A stretch of 51,452 bases of DNA from assembly GCA_944321525.1 (NCBI GenBank), contig CALULQ010000029.1, positions 1 through 51,452 on the forward strand, read 5' to 3'. A program made the translations under genes and the position numbers. The notes beneath the pieces are model-generated. The model did no database searches and was not told where the DNA came from. It worked only from the letters and a program-made list of their open reading frames with translations. Of the stretch, positions 16,036 to 24,136 are shown piece by piece; the first letter of the stretch is position 1, and each line of letters begins with the position of its first letter. This DNA is from an uncultured Paraprevotella sp. (GTDB taxonomy: Bacteria; Bacteroidota; Bacteroidia; Bacteroidales; Bacteroidaceae).

Positions 16036-17622
16036 ATGCCCTCCCCACACTTCTACAGCAAAAGTTTTGTCATGACGGCTACCATACAGACAGCCACGGA
16101 AACGGAACGGGACAAGCGGCTGCGCAACCACGACAAGCTCAACTGCACGGACTTCCATTGGTTCCTCGTCCGCACGTTGCCCCATCAGGAGCGTAAACTG
16201 GCCGGAATCCTCCGCCAGCACCAGAGCCTGACAAAAAACATACTAGAAGTGTACTGCCCCACCCACACCACCGTCAGCGTGGTGAGGAACGGCAAGGACG
16301 AACAGGCGCCGCTGTTTGCCGGACACGTGTTCGTGCTCGCCACACAACAGGCCCTGACGGACTTCATCGACCGCTACTATCCCGAAGGCATCGTGCTCTA
16401 CGACCGCAAAAGGGAAGTCGGAAAAAAGGCGCGCCTATGGACCATACCCGAAGACCAGATGCGGATGTTCAAGGATTTCAACGAGAACTACGCCGACAAG
16501 GTCATCATTCTGGAACGGCCTTACACCGACTACGCCTTCAATTCCACCACCAACGAACCGAACGAAATCATCCGTGTGGTGGACGGCCCGCTGGCGGGAC
16601 GCGAGGGCTATCTGGCCCGCTTCCGGCGCGACAAGCGCCTGGTGTTCAACATGAAGGCGCTCGACTCCGACCGCTATTTCGCCGTCTCCATCCCCAATGT
16701 CTGGAGCTTGCGCGTCGTCCGCCTGCACAATGCCGAAGGCGACCGCCAAAGCGCGGGGACCGCAAAAGAACGTGCTGCCGACCTGCTCCTCGGCCTCTTG
16801 CAGGCCTGCGGATACGCAGACCGGACGCTTCCCGCCTTCCATTCCATCATGGAGACGTTGGCAACAAAGCCTTCGCTGACCGGTCTTCGACAAACACTTG
16901 ACAAACAGGACCGGACGGCACTGAGCCAACGCTTGGCCGCGCTCAACACCGCCGACGCCGAGCTTTTGCTGAACCTGGCCCGCTATGAGCACGACAATCC
17001 CGGCTACGTGAAAGCCACCTGGCGGAAACTCGTGCTCCGCTCCTACCTCACCCCCACCCCGGGCATCGCGATGGAAGAAGACCAATGCGAGGCCGTGCTC
17101 CGGCACGAAGGCTTCACGGAAGTCATCCGCAAGGTGAGCGTCGCGGAAGATACTTATTATCCCAGCAAGGAAAAGGCTGAAACTGTCGCCACGACGTATT
17201 ACGCCCACATCGGCATCCTGCCCGCCGGACCATCATCCGCCTGCATGCTATTTGCCAACTGGGACGCCTTTCTCGAAGAATATTTCATGACAGGCGGAAA
17301 GGCCAACGAACGGCTGGTCGTCGGAACGGCATGCCCCGACAACGCCCATCCGCAAAAGGACAAGCTGACAGCGTCCTTCCACAACTACGCCCCCACCCTG
17401 TATAAAGTCTTGACCGACGAAAGCTCACGGGTGAAAGCCGTCCCGCGCTTCCGCGTGGGCAACGAAACGCTGAACGTGCTGTCCATTACCGCAACAGCCG
17501 ACATCGCCTCTGCAAAAGACGAACTCATCAACACCTGCACCGCCATCTGCCGCGAAATCAACGCCACGCCCCACCTGGCCCTCTGGCGCCGCTATCTCCG
17601 CAGCGTGTGGCTGCATGTGTAG
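16036..17622 (+). CDS. UpxY-like NusG-family antiterminator, extended
   Basis: A probable locus-specific transcription antiterminator for the downstream polysaccharide operon. Residues 40-155 resemble the NusG N-terminal domain of UpxY (FHWFLVRTLPHQERKLAGIL), and 180-200 look like a KOW motif (VVDGPLAGREGYLARF). Typical UpxY proteins have about 170-180 residues; this one has 528, with some 290 residues after the KOW that I do not recognise. An ATG at 16072 (MTATIQTATE) is an alternative start. It is GC-rich like the core genome, while the genes it would control are AT-rich. UpxZ, the usual partner encoded next, is absent. Confidence 0.78.
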   Translation: MPSPHFYSKSFVMTATIQTATETERDKRLRNHDKLNCTDFHWFLVRTLPHQERKLAGILRQHQSLTKNILEVYCPTHTTVSVVRNGKDEQAPLFAGHVFVLATQQALTDFIDRYYPEGIVLYDRKREVGKKARLWTIPEDQMRMFKDFNENYADKVIILERPYTDYAFNSTTNEPNEIIRVVDGPLAGREGYLARFRRDKRLVFNMKALDSDRYFAVSIPNVWSLRVVRLHNAEGDRQSAGTAKERAADLLLGLLQACGYADRTLPAFHSIMETLATKPSLTGLRQTLDKQDRTALSQRLAALNTADAELLLNLARYEHDNPGYVKATWRKLVLRSYLTPTPGIAMEEDQCEAVLRHEGFTEVIRKVSVAEDTYYPSKEKAETVATTYYAHIGILPAGPSSACMLFANWDAFLEEYFMTGGKANERLVVGTACPDNAHPQKDKLTASFHNYAPTLYKVLTDESSRVKAVPRFRVGNETLNVLSITATADIASAKDELINTCTAICREINATPHLALWRRYLRSVWLHV

Positions 17623-18163
17623 GACGTGAAAAAACTTAAAGGAAGAACGCCCTTCACCGGAATGCGTTGAAAGCCAGCCAGTATGAATCCTCTTGTGTGA
17701 ACCCCATGTGAATTCTCCCAGGATAGAGGTTTCACCGCATCCCATTGATATTCAACAAGTATGAACCCTGCGAACCCTTTTTGCGAAAAAGCCATAGAAG
17801 AGCGTTGGAAAAGCCTTCACCGCGATTTTCCCTCGCGGTTTCACCGTTCCAATTCCCCCGCCTCCTTCTACGCCACCCTTCCGCATATCAGACATATATT
17901 ATGCGCACGACAACAATTCGCCTTGAGTATAAAAAAAGGAGATTTCTCAACATACGGACGACACATACAAAGAAAAAATGCTCGGAATTAACCGCAATCC
18001 AGAATTATTGTGACCCCAATTTAACGTATAGTTCCGTGGCCCACGACAAATAGGGAACAATATTCTCATCCTAAATACAAATATTTTATCGAATAAGATT
18101 CTATTATTTAGCACCCTTGGGTTGCTTTCGGCTAACAATAACTTCAGAATAAATCTTGTATTC
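17623..18163. other. Gene-free stretch with imperfect repeats
   Basis: No credible gene is present. Two stretches of roughly 75-85 bp (from about 17650 and 17730) resemble each other: each has TTCACCG, then TTGA, then AGTATGAA followed by CC, then CGAACCC or TGAACCC. TTCACCG occurs four times in all (17653, 17731, 17816, 17840). ACCGCGA and TCGCGGT near 17819-17840 form a hairpin. Composition falls from GC-rich to AT-rich across this stretch, so it marks the edge of the variable polysaccharide block. Confidence 0.5.
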
Positions 18164-19093
18164 ATGGCAAATCAAAAAGAAAGAAATAAGCCCTTTGAAA
18201 AAGCAAAACTTGTAAAGGAAAAAAGTATTTTTCATTCAGAACTTTTGGAAAGAGTGAATATTGGCAAAGCCCTGCCCTTGATGGAAGCTCCTGTCTATCA
18301 CACCCCTGAAGCCTATGCAGGATATGGATATGTTAGAAGAAGAACGAGAACCGAACTGACAGAAGAACAAGAAACATGGCTTTCAGAATTCAGACAATGG
18401 ACGGATTATAATAGCGAATTACTAAGGCAAGCATTTGATATCCCCGACAATGACTATCAACGCGGCTACATCAACGCTGGTCAGGCTCTGATATTCACAG
18501 GGAACGAGGACCTTATACAGCTCTACAAAGATGAACTAAAAAGAAAAATCGAGTATTTGGAGACCTTGATTCTGAAAATCCCATTATTGCCATCTATTAC
18601 TATACAAATAGAAAAGACCGAGAAGACCACTTCACTTCCCGATTCAAGACGTGTTTTCATCGTACATGGACATGACACAAATATTAGGTCACAAGTCGAG
18701 TTGTTCGTCAGGACATTGGGCTACGAACCGGTAGTCCTTTTCAAACAGCCCAATGCCGGATGTACCATCATTGAGAAAATAGAACGAGAAGCCAACGATT
18801 TGGCTTTCTCCATCATTCTATACACCGCATGTGATTTAGGCAATGATAAGGTTCATGCCAACGAACATCTAAATCCCCGTGCCAGACAAAATGTGGTTTT
18901 TGAACATGGCTATATGTGTGCCTTGTTAGGTCGGCAAAACGTGTGTGCCTTAGTGGAAGCTGATGTGGAAATTCCTGGTGATATGTCAGGTATCGTATAT
19001 GTGGCATTTGATGACAAAGGGGCATGGCAGATGTCTGTTGCCAAGGAAATGAAGGCGGCAGGGCTTGATGTGGACTTGAATAAACTGGTATAA
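18164..19093 (+). CDS. TIR-like nucleotide-binding domain protein
   Basis: A 309-residue soluble protein. The C-terminal half (from about residue 160) is a TIR-like domain of the PF10137 type: RRVFIVHGHDTNIR, KQPNAGCTIIEKIE, RARQNVVFEHGYMCALLG with the likely catalytic glutamate, and IPGDMSGIVYVAFDD. Such domains act as NAD-degrading effectors in anti-phage systems such as CBASS and Pycsar. The N-terminal part (about 1-155) is helical and unassigned. No cyclase or other sensor is encoded nearby. I chose the ATG at 18164 (MANQKERN); 18122 is an alternative. Its place between the antiterminator and the glycan genes is unusual. Confidence 0.8.
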   Translation: MANQKERNKPFEKAKLVKEKSIFHSELLERVNIGKALPLMEAPVYHTPEAYAGYGYVRRRTRTELTEEQETWLSEFRQWTDYNSELLRQAFDIPDNDYQRGYINAGQALIFTGNEDLIQLYKDELKRKIEYLETLILKIPLLPSITIQIEKTEKTTSLPDSRRVFIVHGHDTNIRSQVELFVRTLGYEPVVLFKQPNAGCTIIEKIEREANDLAFSIILYTACDLGNDKVHANEHLNPRARQNVVFEHGYMCALLGRQNVCALVEADVEIPGDMSGIVYVAFDDKGAWQMSVAKEMKAAGLDVDLNKLV

Positions 19094-19333
19094 CCGGCAG
19101 TCTTTTCCTGTCAAAACATTGTTCCCCTGGACTATTTAAAAATGTCCAATTTTGATATATTGCAAGTTCTTGGGTAGATATCAGTCCCGACGAGTTTACA
19201 ATTAGTGATACAAAGTCTAAATTCAGAAATAAGACATTTGATTCCTTGAAGAACAGCGAACTTATAATTGCCCCTCTTCCATTCACTTGTAAAATCGGGA
19301 GTGTATAAAACAGACGTTTATGTAATAAATACA

Positions 19334-21130
19334 ATGATTAATATATCAGATAAATCTAAATGCTGCGGTTGCAATGCTTGTGGAGATGTTTGCAGCCATA
19401 ATGCCATTACATTCCAAACCGATATAGAAGGGTTCTGGTATCCTGTGGTGGACAAAGATAAATGCGTGAATTGCGGACTTTGCGAGAAAGTATGTCCCGT
19501 TATTCATGCGAAGGAATTGAAAAAGAACGATCTTACACAATCCATCTGTTATGCAGCGGAGCATAAGAATCTGGAGGTAGTGTTCGACAGCACTTCTGGA
19601 GGGCTGTTCTCCGCCTTGGCCGACATCATGTATCGTGACAAGGGATATGTGGGTGGTGCGGTGTTCAACGAGGATTTCTCCGTAAGACAATACATTTCAT
19701 CCGACAAAAGTGATCTTCCCCGTTTGCGTAGTTCCAAGTATTTGCAGAGCAACTTTGAGGGATTTTACAAGCAGGTGCGTGACTTGCTAAAAAAAGATGA
19801 GAAGGTGTTGGTATGTGGTTCTCCCTGCCAAATGGCAGCCCTTCGCGCTTTTCTACGCAAGGATTATGAAAATCTGATTATTGTCGACTACATTTGCAGG
19901 GGCATCAATTCCCCCAAAGTATGGCGCAAATACCTCGATTCCTTTGAGGAACGCTATGGTTCGAAAGTGGTTTACTGCAAGGCGAAGTCGAAGGAATACG
20001 GTTGGAGGAATCTGACCCAGAAGGTCATTTTGGAAAACGGACGGCATGTCTATGAGACCAAAGACCAAAGCAATTTCACCAAAGGTTATTTGCAAACAGG
20101 AGTCTATTGCCGTCCCTCGTGCTATGATTGCCAATTCAAAGGCTATCCCCGGATGGCCGATATTACCTTGGCCGATTTCTGGGGCATTGAAAAGGTGGAC
20201 ACCTCCATGGAAAAGAATCTCGGCACTTCGCTTGTGATGATCAACTCCAAGAAGGGACAAGCCTATTTTGAAAGGGTAAAAAACCGTATCAACTATGTGG
20301 AGGTTCCGTTTGGCAGTATAGAGGCCGGCAACCGGTCACTCAACAAGTCGGTTGACCCTCCCAAAGTGGACAGGAAGCAATTCTTTGAAGACCTTGATAA
20401 TATGAGTTTCCTGCAGATTGCCGATAAGTATATTGTAAAGACCTCGCCCACATTGCGGCATCGAATAAAGGAGACACTCAAATATATACGCCTCATTATG
20501 CGTGAGACCCAATGTCGTCCTAAACCGCTTTATCAATTGTTCCGCTACAACAGTTTCCCGGAAATTGTACATGGTGACATTCTGCTCCCCACCCCTTATT
20601 GCATCATTGATATAGCCAAGGGGGCGAAGCTCCACAAGAAAGGCATCACCCGTTTGGGGCATAAGGCAAAGTTCCGCCACTCCCGTCTGGAGACTCGTTT
20701 GAGTGTGGCCAAGGAGGCAACCTTGAATTTAGGCCCGAACACCGCCATCGGTTACGGTGCAGATGTGGAGGTATTCGGTGGTGCAACGCTCACTTTCAAA
20801 GGTAGCGGAGGATCCAATATAGGGCTGACCGTGGTTTGTGGAGAACACATTGAGTTCGGTAAGGGAGTAATGATAGGGCGTAACGTTACGGTGAGAGACA
20901 ACAATGGCTCCCATTACATCAACCGTCAAGGCTATAGAAGTAGCAAACCCGTTTTCATCGGCGACAAGGTCTGGTTGTGTGAGTCATGTACCGTGATGAA
21001 CGGCGTACATATAGGCGACGGTGCCATAGTAGGAGCAAAGGCATTCGTCATCCGTCATGTACCGGCCCATACCATGGTTTCCGGCCATCCCGCAGAGGTG
21101 ATAGACGAAGATATTTATTGGAAATATTAA
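19334..21130 (+). CDS. FrhB-like Fe-S protein fused to hexapeptide acyltransferase
   Basis: A 598-residue fusion. Residues 1-60 hold a 2[4Fe-4S] ferredoxin (cysteines 10/13/16/20 and 44/47/50/54). Residues about 65-370 match the coenzyme F420 hydrogenase/dehydrogenase beta-subunit family (CGSPCQ at 161-166, CRPSCYDCQF near 259-268, ADITLADFWG). Residues about 430-598 form a left-handed beta-helix acyltransferase (VFIGDKVWLCESCTVMNG, VHIGDGAIVGAKA) with a candidate catalytic His527. FrhB-like proteins are frequent in Bacteroidales polysaccharide loci although these bacteria are not known to make F420; their role there is unclear. The acyltransferase may use the ACP encoded next. The ATG at 19334 begins the ferredoxin; the 240-bp gap upstream shows no clear promoter. 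Confidence 0.82.
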   Translation: MINISDKSKCCGCNACGDVCSHNAITFQTDIEGFWYPVVDKDKCVNCGLCEKVCPVIHAKELKKNDLTQSICYAAEHKNLEVVFDSTSGGLFSALADIMYRDKGYVGGAVFNEDFSVRQYISSDKSDLPRLRSSKYLQSNFEGFYKQVRDLLKKDEKVLVCGSPCQMAALRAFLRKDYENLIIVDYICRGINSPKVWRKYLDSFEERYGSKVVYCKAKSKEYGWRNLTQKVILENGRHVYETKDQSNFTKGYLQTGVYCRPSCYDCQFKGYPRMADITLADFWGIEKVDTSMEKNLGTSLVMINSKKGQAYFERVKNRINYVEVPFGSIEAGNRSLNKSVDPPKVDRKQFFEDLDNMSFLQIADKYIVKTSPTLRHRIKETLKYIRLIMRETQCRPKPLYQLFRYNSFPEIVHGDILLPTPYCIIDIAKGAKLHKKGITRLGHKAKFRHSRLETRLSVAKEATLNLGPNTAIGYGADVEVFGGATLTFKGSGGSNIGLTVVCGEHIEFGKGVMIGRNVTVRDNNGSHYINRQGYRSSKPVFIGDKVWLCESCTVMNGVHIGDGAIVGAKAFVIRHVPAHTMVSGHPAEVIDEDIYWKY

Positions 21131-21151
21131 CTATTTAAGATTTTAAGAACA

Positions 21152-21379
21152 ATGGAACTGAATGATTTTATCGAGAATTTTGCAGACCAGTTTGACGAGA
21201 CAGACATTTCCGAAATCCAACCCGACACGGAATTTCATGAATTGGACGAATGGAGCAGCCTGACAGCTATGGGCATTATTGCCATGGTGAAGACCCAATA
21301 TGGAAAGGCTATTACTGGAAAAGAAATCAGGGGATGTTCCACTGTGGAGGACCTCTTCAATCTGGTCGCCGGCAAATAA
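21152..21379 (+). CDS. Acyl carrier protein
   Basis: A 75-residue acidic four-helix acyl carrier protein. The phosphopantetheine serine is in DEWSSLTAMGII, a variant of the usual DSL motif. It lies 21 bp after the FrhB-acyltransferase gene and 12 bp before the reductase gene. It is distinct from a housekeeping ACP by its context and its motif, and probably carries the acyl group destined for the polysaccharide. Confidence 0.85.
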   Translation: MELNDFIENFADQFDETDISEIQPDTEFHELDEWSSLTAMGIIAMVKTQYGKAITGKEIRGCSTVEDLFNLVAGK

Positions 21380-21391
21380 CATACTTTAGAC

Positions 21392-22144
21392 ATGGATACT
21401 TTTAACCCTTTCTCGCTTGTGGGGAAAACCGTTCTGGTGACGGGGGCTTCTTCCGGTATAGGGCGTGGCATAGCCGTAGCCTGTTCCCGAATGGGGGCTA
21501 CGGTCGTCATTAACGGTCGGAATCGACAACGGCTACAGGAAACATTTGTCTCTTTGGCAGAAGGCCGGCATCAGATGGCCGTAGCTGACCTTAACGACCA
21601 AACAGCTGTCCGAGACCTAGTGGAGACTTTGCCTTTACTACAAGGTATCGTGCATTGTGCCGGCATCGGCCAAAGGGTACTCTGCAAGCAACTGACAGAA
21701 ACCGATTTGGATGTGGTGATGAACACAAACTTCAAGTCGCCGGTTATGCTACAAACGGAGATTCTCAGACAGAAGAAGGTAGCCAAAGCGGCCTCCGTGG
21801 TGTTTGTCTCTTCCATCGCGGCAGAGTCGCCCACTATAGGCAATTCCATGTATAGTGCCTCCAAGAGTGCTTTGACTGCTTATGCAAATTGTCTGGCCGT
21901 GGAATTGGCATTCCGCCTTATCCGTGTCAATTGCATCATGCCAGCGATGGTATGGACAGACCTTATACTCAAAGGGGGCATCACCGAGGAAGACCTTCGT
22001 GAGGACGAAAAGAAATATCCGTTGAAGCGTTACGGCACTCCGGAGGATATCGCCAACCTGGCCATCTATCTCCTTTCCGACGCATCTTCCTGGATGACCG
22101 GATCAAACATTAAAATATCGGGTGGGGTTTATAAATTAGGTTAA
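21392..22144 (+). CDS. SDR reductase, FabG-like
   Basis: A 250-residue short-chain dehydrogenase/reductase. The cofactor-binding motif is GASSGIGRG and the catalytic residues are the serine of VFVSSIAAES and the YSASK tyrosine and lysine. The likely role is reduction of a 3-ketoacyl group on the adjacent ACP to a 3-hydroxyacyl group. It lies 12 bp after the ACP gene and 3 bp before the KAS III gene, a tight three-gene unit. Confidence 0.87.
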   Translation: MDTFNPFSLVGKTVLVTGASSGIGRGIAVACSRMGATVVINGRNRQRLQETFVSLAEGRHQMAVADLNDQTAVRDLVETLPLLQGIVHCAGIGQRVLCKQLTETDLDVVMNTNFKSPVMLQTEILRQKKVAKAASVVFVSSIAAESPTIGNSMYSASKSALTAYANCLAVELAFRLIRVNCIMPAMVWTDLILKGGITEEDLREDEKKYPLKRYGTPEDIANLAIYLLSDASSWMTGSNIKISGGVYKLG

Positions 22145-22147
22145 ATA

Positions 22148-23149
22148 ATGAACGTATATATCAAAGCCATAAGTTACTATCTGCCGGAAAGGACAGTAAC
22201 CAACGAAGAATTGTTGAAAGAGTTTCCGGAATGGAGCGTAGACAAGGTCGCAGCCAAAGTGGGGGTAGATTCCCGTCATTTAGCTGCGGACGATGAGACG
22301 GCGGGAGACATGGCGGAGAGAGCCGCAAGGAATCTTTTCCGGGAGTACAACATCTTACCGGAAGAGATAGACTTCCTGCTTCTCTGCACACAGAGTCCGG
22401 ACTATTTCCTCCCTTCCACAGCCTGCATGTTGCAACACCGTCTGGGGATTCCCACCTCTGCGGGGGCTTTTGATTATGACCTTGGCTGTTCCGGCTGTGT
22501 CTACGGATTGGCCATCGCCAAAGGTCTGATTGCTGCCGGTGTGGCCCACAACGTGCTACTCCTCACGGCAGAGACCTACAATAAGTACCTGCATCCTTCC
22601 GACAAGAGCAACCGTTCTATTTTCGGTGACGGAGCCGCGGCCTGTCTCATATCCACAGAAGGGTTTGTCAGAATAGGTGGCTTCGCCCTTGGAACAGACG
22701 GCAGCGGTGCCGAACGTCTGATAGTGAAGACTGGTGCATCCCGCCACAAAAGGCAAACCGGATTGTCCGTCACGGACGAAGAAGGCCATACTTGGCATGA
22801 CGATTATCTGTATATGAACGGAGGTGCGATATTCAACTTCACATTGGACGTTGTACCGACCATGGTGGACCAAATATTGGAAAAGCATAACATGTGCAAG
22901 GATGATATAGACTACTATGTGTTTCATCAGGCGAACAAGTTCATGCTGAACACTATTCGCAAAGTATGCGGAATTCCCAAGGAAAAATTTTATGTCAATC
23001 TCTCCCAGACGGGCAACACGGTATCATCCACAGTTTTCATCGCCTTGAAAGAATGTTTGCAAAGTGGCAAGATACAGAAAGGAATGAAAGTGATGATTGC
23101 CGGGTTCGGCGTGGGGCTGAGTTGGGGAGGAACTGTGTTGGAGTTTTAA
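22148..23149 (+). CDS. 3-oxoacyl-ACP synthase III-like (KAS III)
   Basis: A 333-residue FabH-type condensing enzyme. The Cys-His-Asn triad is visible: DLGCSGCVYG, YYVFHQANKFM and LSQTGNTVSS. KAS III enzymes condense an acyl-CoA starter with malonyl-ACP. Paired with the ACP and reductase, it could make a short 3-hydroxyacyl chain for decorating the polysaccharide; this is inference. A housekeeping FabH role is unlikely because of the location in a capsule locus. Confidence 0.88.
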   Translation: MNVYIKAISYYLPERTVTNEELLKEFPEWSVDKVAAKVGVDSRHLAADDETAGDMAERAARNLFREYNILPEEIDFLLLCTQSPDYFLPSTACMLQHRLGIPTSAGAFDYDLGCSGCVYGLAIAKGLIAAGVAHNVLLLTAETYNKYLHPSDKSNRSIFGDGAAACLISTEGFVRIGGFALGTDGSGAERLIVKTGASRHKRQTGLSVTDEEGHTWHDDYLYMNGGAIFNFTLDVVPTMVDQILEKHNMCKDDIDYYVFHQANKFMLNTIRKVCGIPKEKFYVNLSQTGNTVSSTVFIALKECLQSGKIQKGMKVMIAGFGVGLSWGGTVLEF

Positions 23150-23164
23150 ACAAGATGAATTTTA

Positions 23165-24085
23165 ATGATGAGACAACAGGATATTCATATAGGTGACAAA
23201 TCATTTCCACCAATAGGCTTTGGTCCTGGTGGTGTTGGATATACTCCAAAAATAAAAAAGCAACACAAAGGAATAGAATTGTTTTGTTTCAAAGTATATA
23301 ATAAGTTATACTTAAAGCCACAGCAGGAACATGAGTATGTGGAAGCTTGCAGTTATGCTTTCCGTACGGGTTACAGGTTGTTGGACTATTCGTCCGCTTA
23401 TGGAAATGGAAAATTAATAGGGGAAGCTATCAGAAAGAGTGGAGTCTCTCGTGAGACTTTGTTCATCACAACGCGTGTGAGTAACAGGGCGCAACGGGAA
23501 CATAAAGTAAGAGAGGAATTCATGGATTGCCTGAATGGTTTAGGTGTGGATTATGTCGATCTGCTTCAGTTCCATTGGCCTGTTACGGGATATTATCTTG
23601 AGACATGGCGCGAGATGGAAAAACTCTATGAAGAGGGACTGGTTAAGCACCTTGGAGTGGCCAACTGTCATCCGCATCATCTGGAGGAGATTTTCAAAGA
23701 ATGCAAATATCGACCGGAGATAGGACAGTTTGAGATTCATCCGTTATTCACACAAAAGCCATTGATTGAATACTATAAACAACAAGGCATTATAGTGGAA
23801 GCCTATACACCCATCGCAAGATATGACGACCGTCTTGTCCGCTTGCCTTTGCTAAAGCGTTTGGAAGAAAAGTACAACAAGAATTTTATTCAAATAATTC
23901 TTCGTTGGCATATACAAAACGGAGTAATACCTCTTATCCGTTCGTGCAACAGAAAGCATCTGTATAGCAACTTCCAGTTGTTTGACTTTCAGTTGAAAGA
24001 TGAAGACATGAAGGCTATTGATGCTATCAATATCAACAGCCGATTGCGCTATGACCCTGATAATTGTGATTTCTCTATCTTGTAA
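23165..24085 (+). CDS. Aldo/keto reductase with altered catalytic lysine
   Basis: A 306-residue member of the NADPH-dependent aldo/keto reductase superfamily. The tetrad positions appear as Asp74 and Tyr79 (LLDYSSAYGNG) and His137 (LLQFHWP), but the lysine expected in the ITTKV strand is Arg104 (ITTRVSN). The phosphate-binding end (IPLIRSCNRKHLYSN) is kept. Activity may be changed or lost. It lies just after the acyl cassette but has its own lower-GC composition. Two adjacent ATGs (23165, 23168) are possible starts. Confidence 0.85.
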   Translation: MMRQQDIHIGDKSFPPIGFGPGGVGYTPKIKKQHKGIELFCFKVYNKLYLKPQQEHEYVEACSYAFRTGYRLLDYSSAYGNGKLIGEAIRKSGVSRETLFITTRVSNRAQREHKVREEFMDCLNGLGVDYVDLLQFHWPVTGYYLETWREMEKLYEEGLVKHLGVANCHPHHLEEIFKECKYRPEIGQFEIHPLFTQKPLIEYYKQQGIIVEAYTPIARYDDRLVRLPLLKRLEEKYNKNFIQIILRWHIQNGVIPLIRSCNRKHLYSNFQLFDFQLKDEDMKAIDAININSRLRYDPDNCDFSIL

Positions 24086-24136
24086 AGTTGTTTTTCTTAT
24101 TTGCTTACTTGTTTATGGTAATACAAACAATTCAGA

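Noticed and set aside
17761..17991. Short plus-strand frame after the UpxY-like gene considered as UpxZ
   Set aside because: The predicted 76-residue peptide has no similarity to UpxZ as I know it, contains the repeat stretch, and ends without a following gene.
19334..20500. A true F420-dependent hydrogenase subunit
   Set aside because: The family name is historical. Neither hydrogenase nor F420 genes are nearby, and such proteins are common in Bacteroidales polysaccharide loci.
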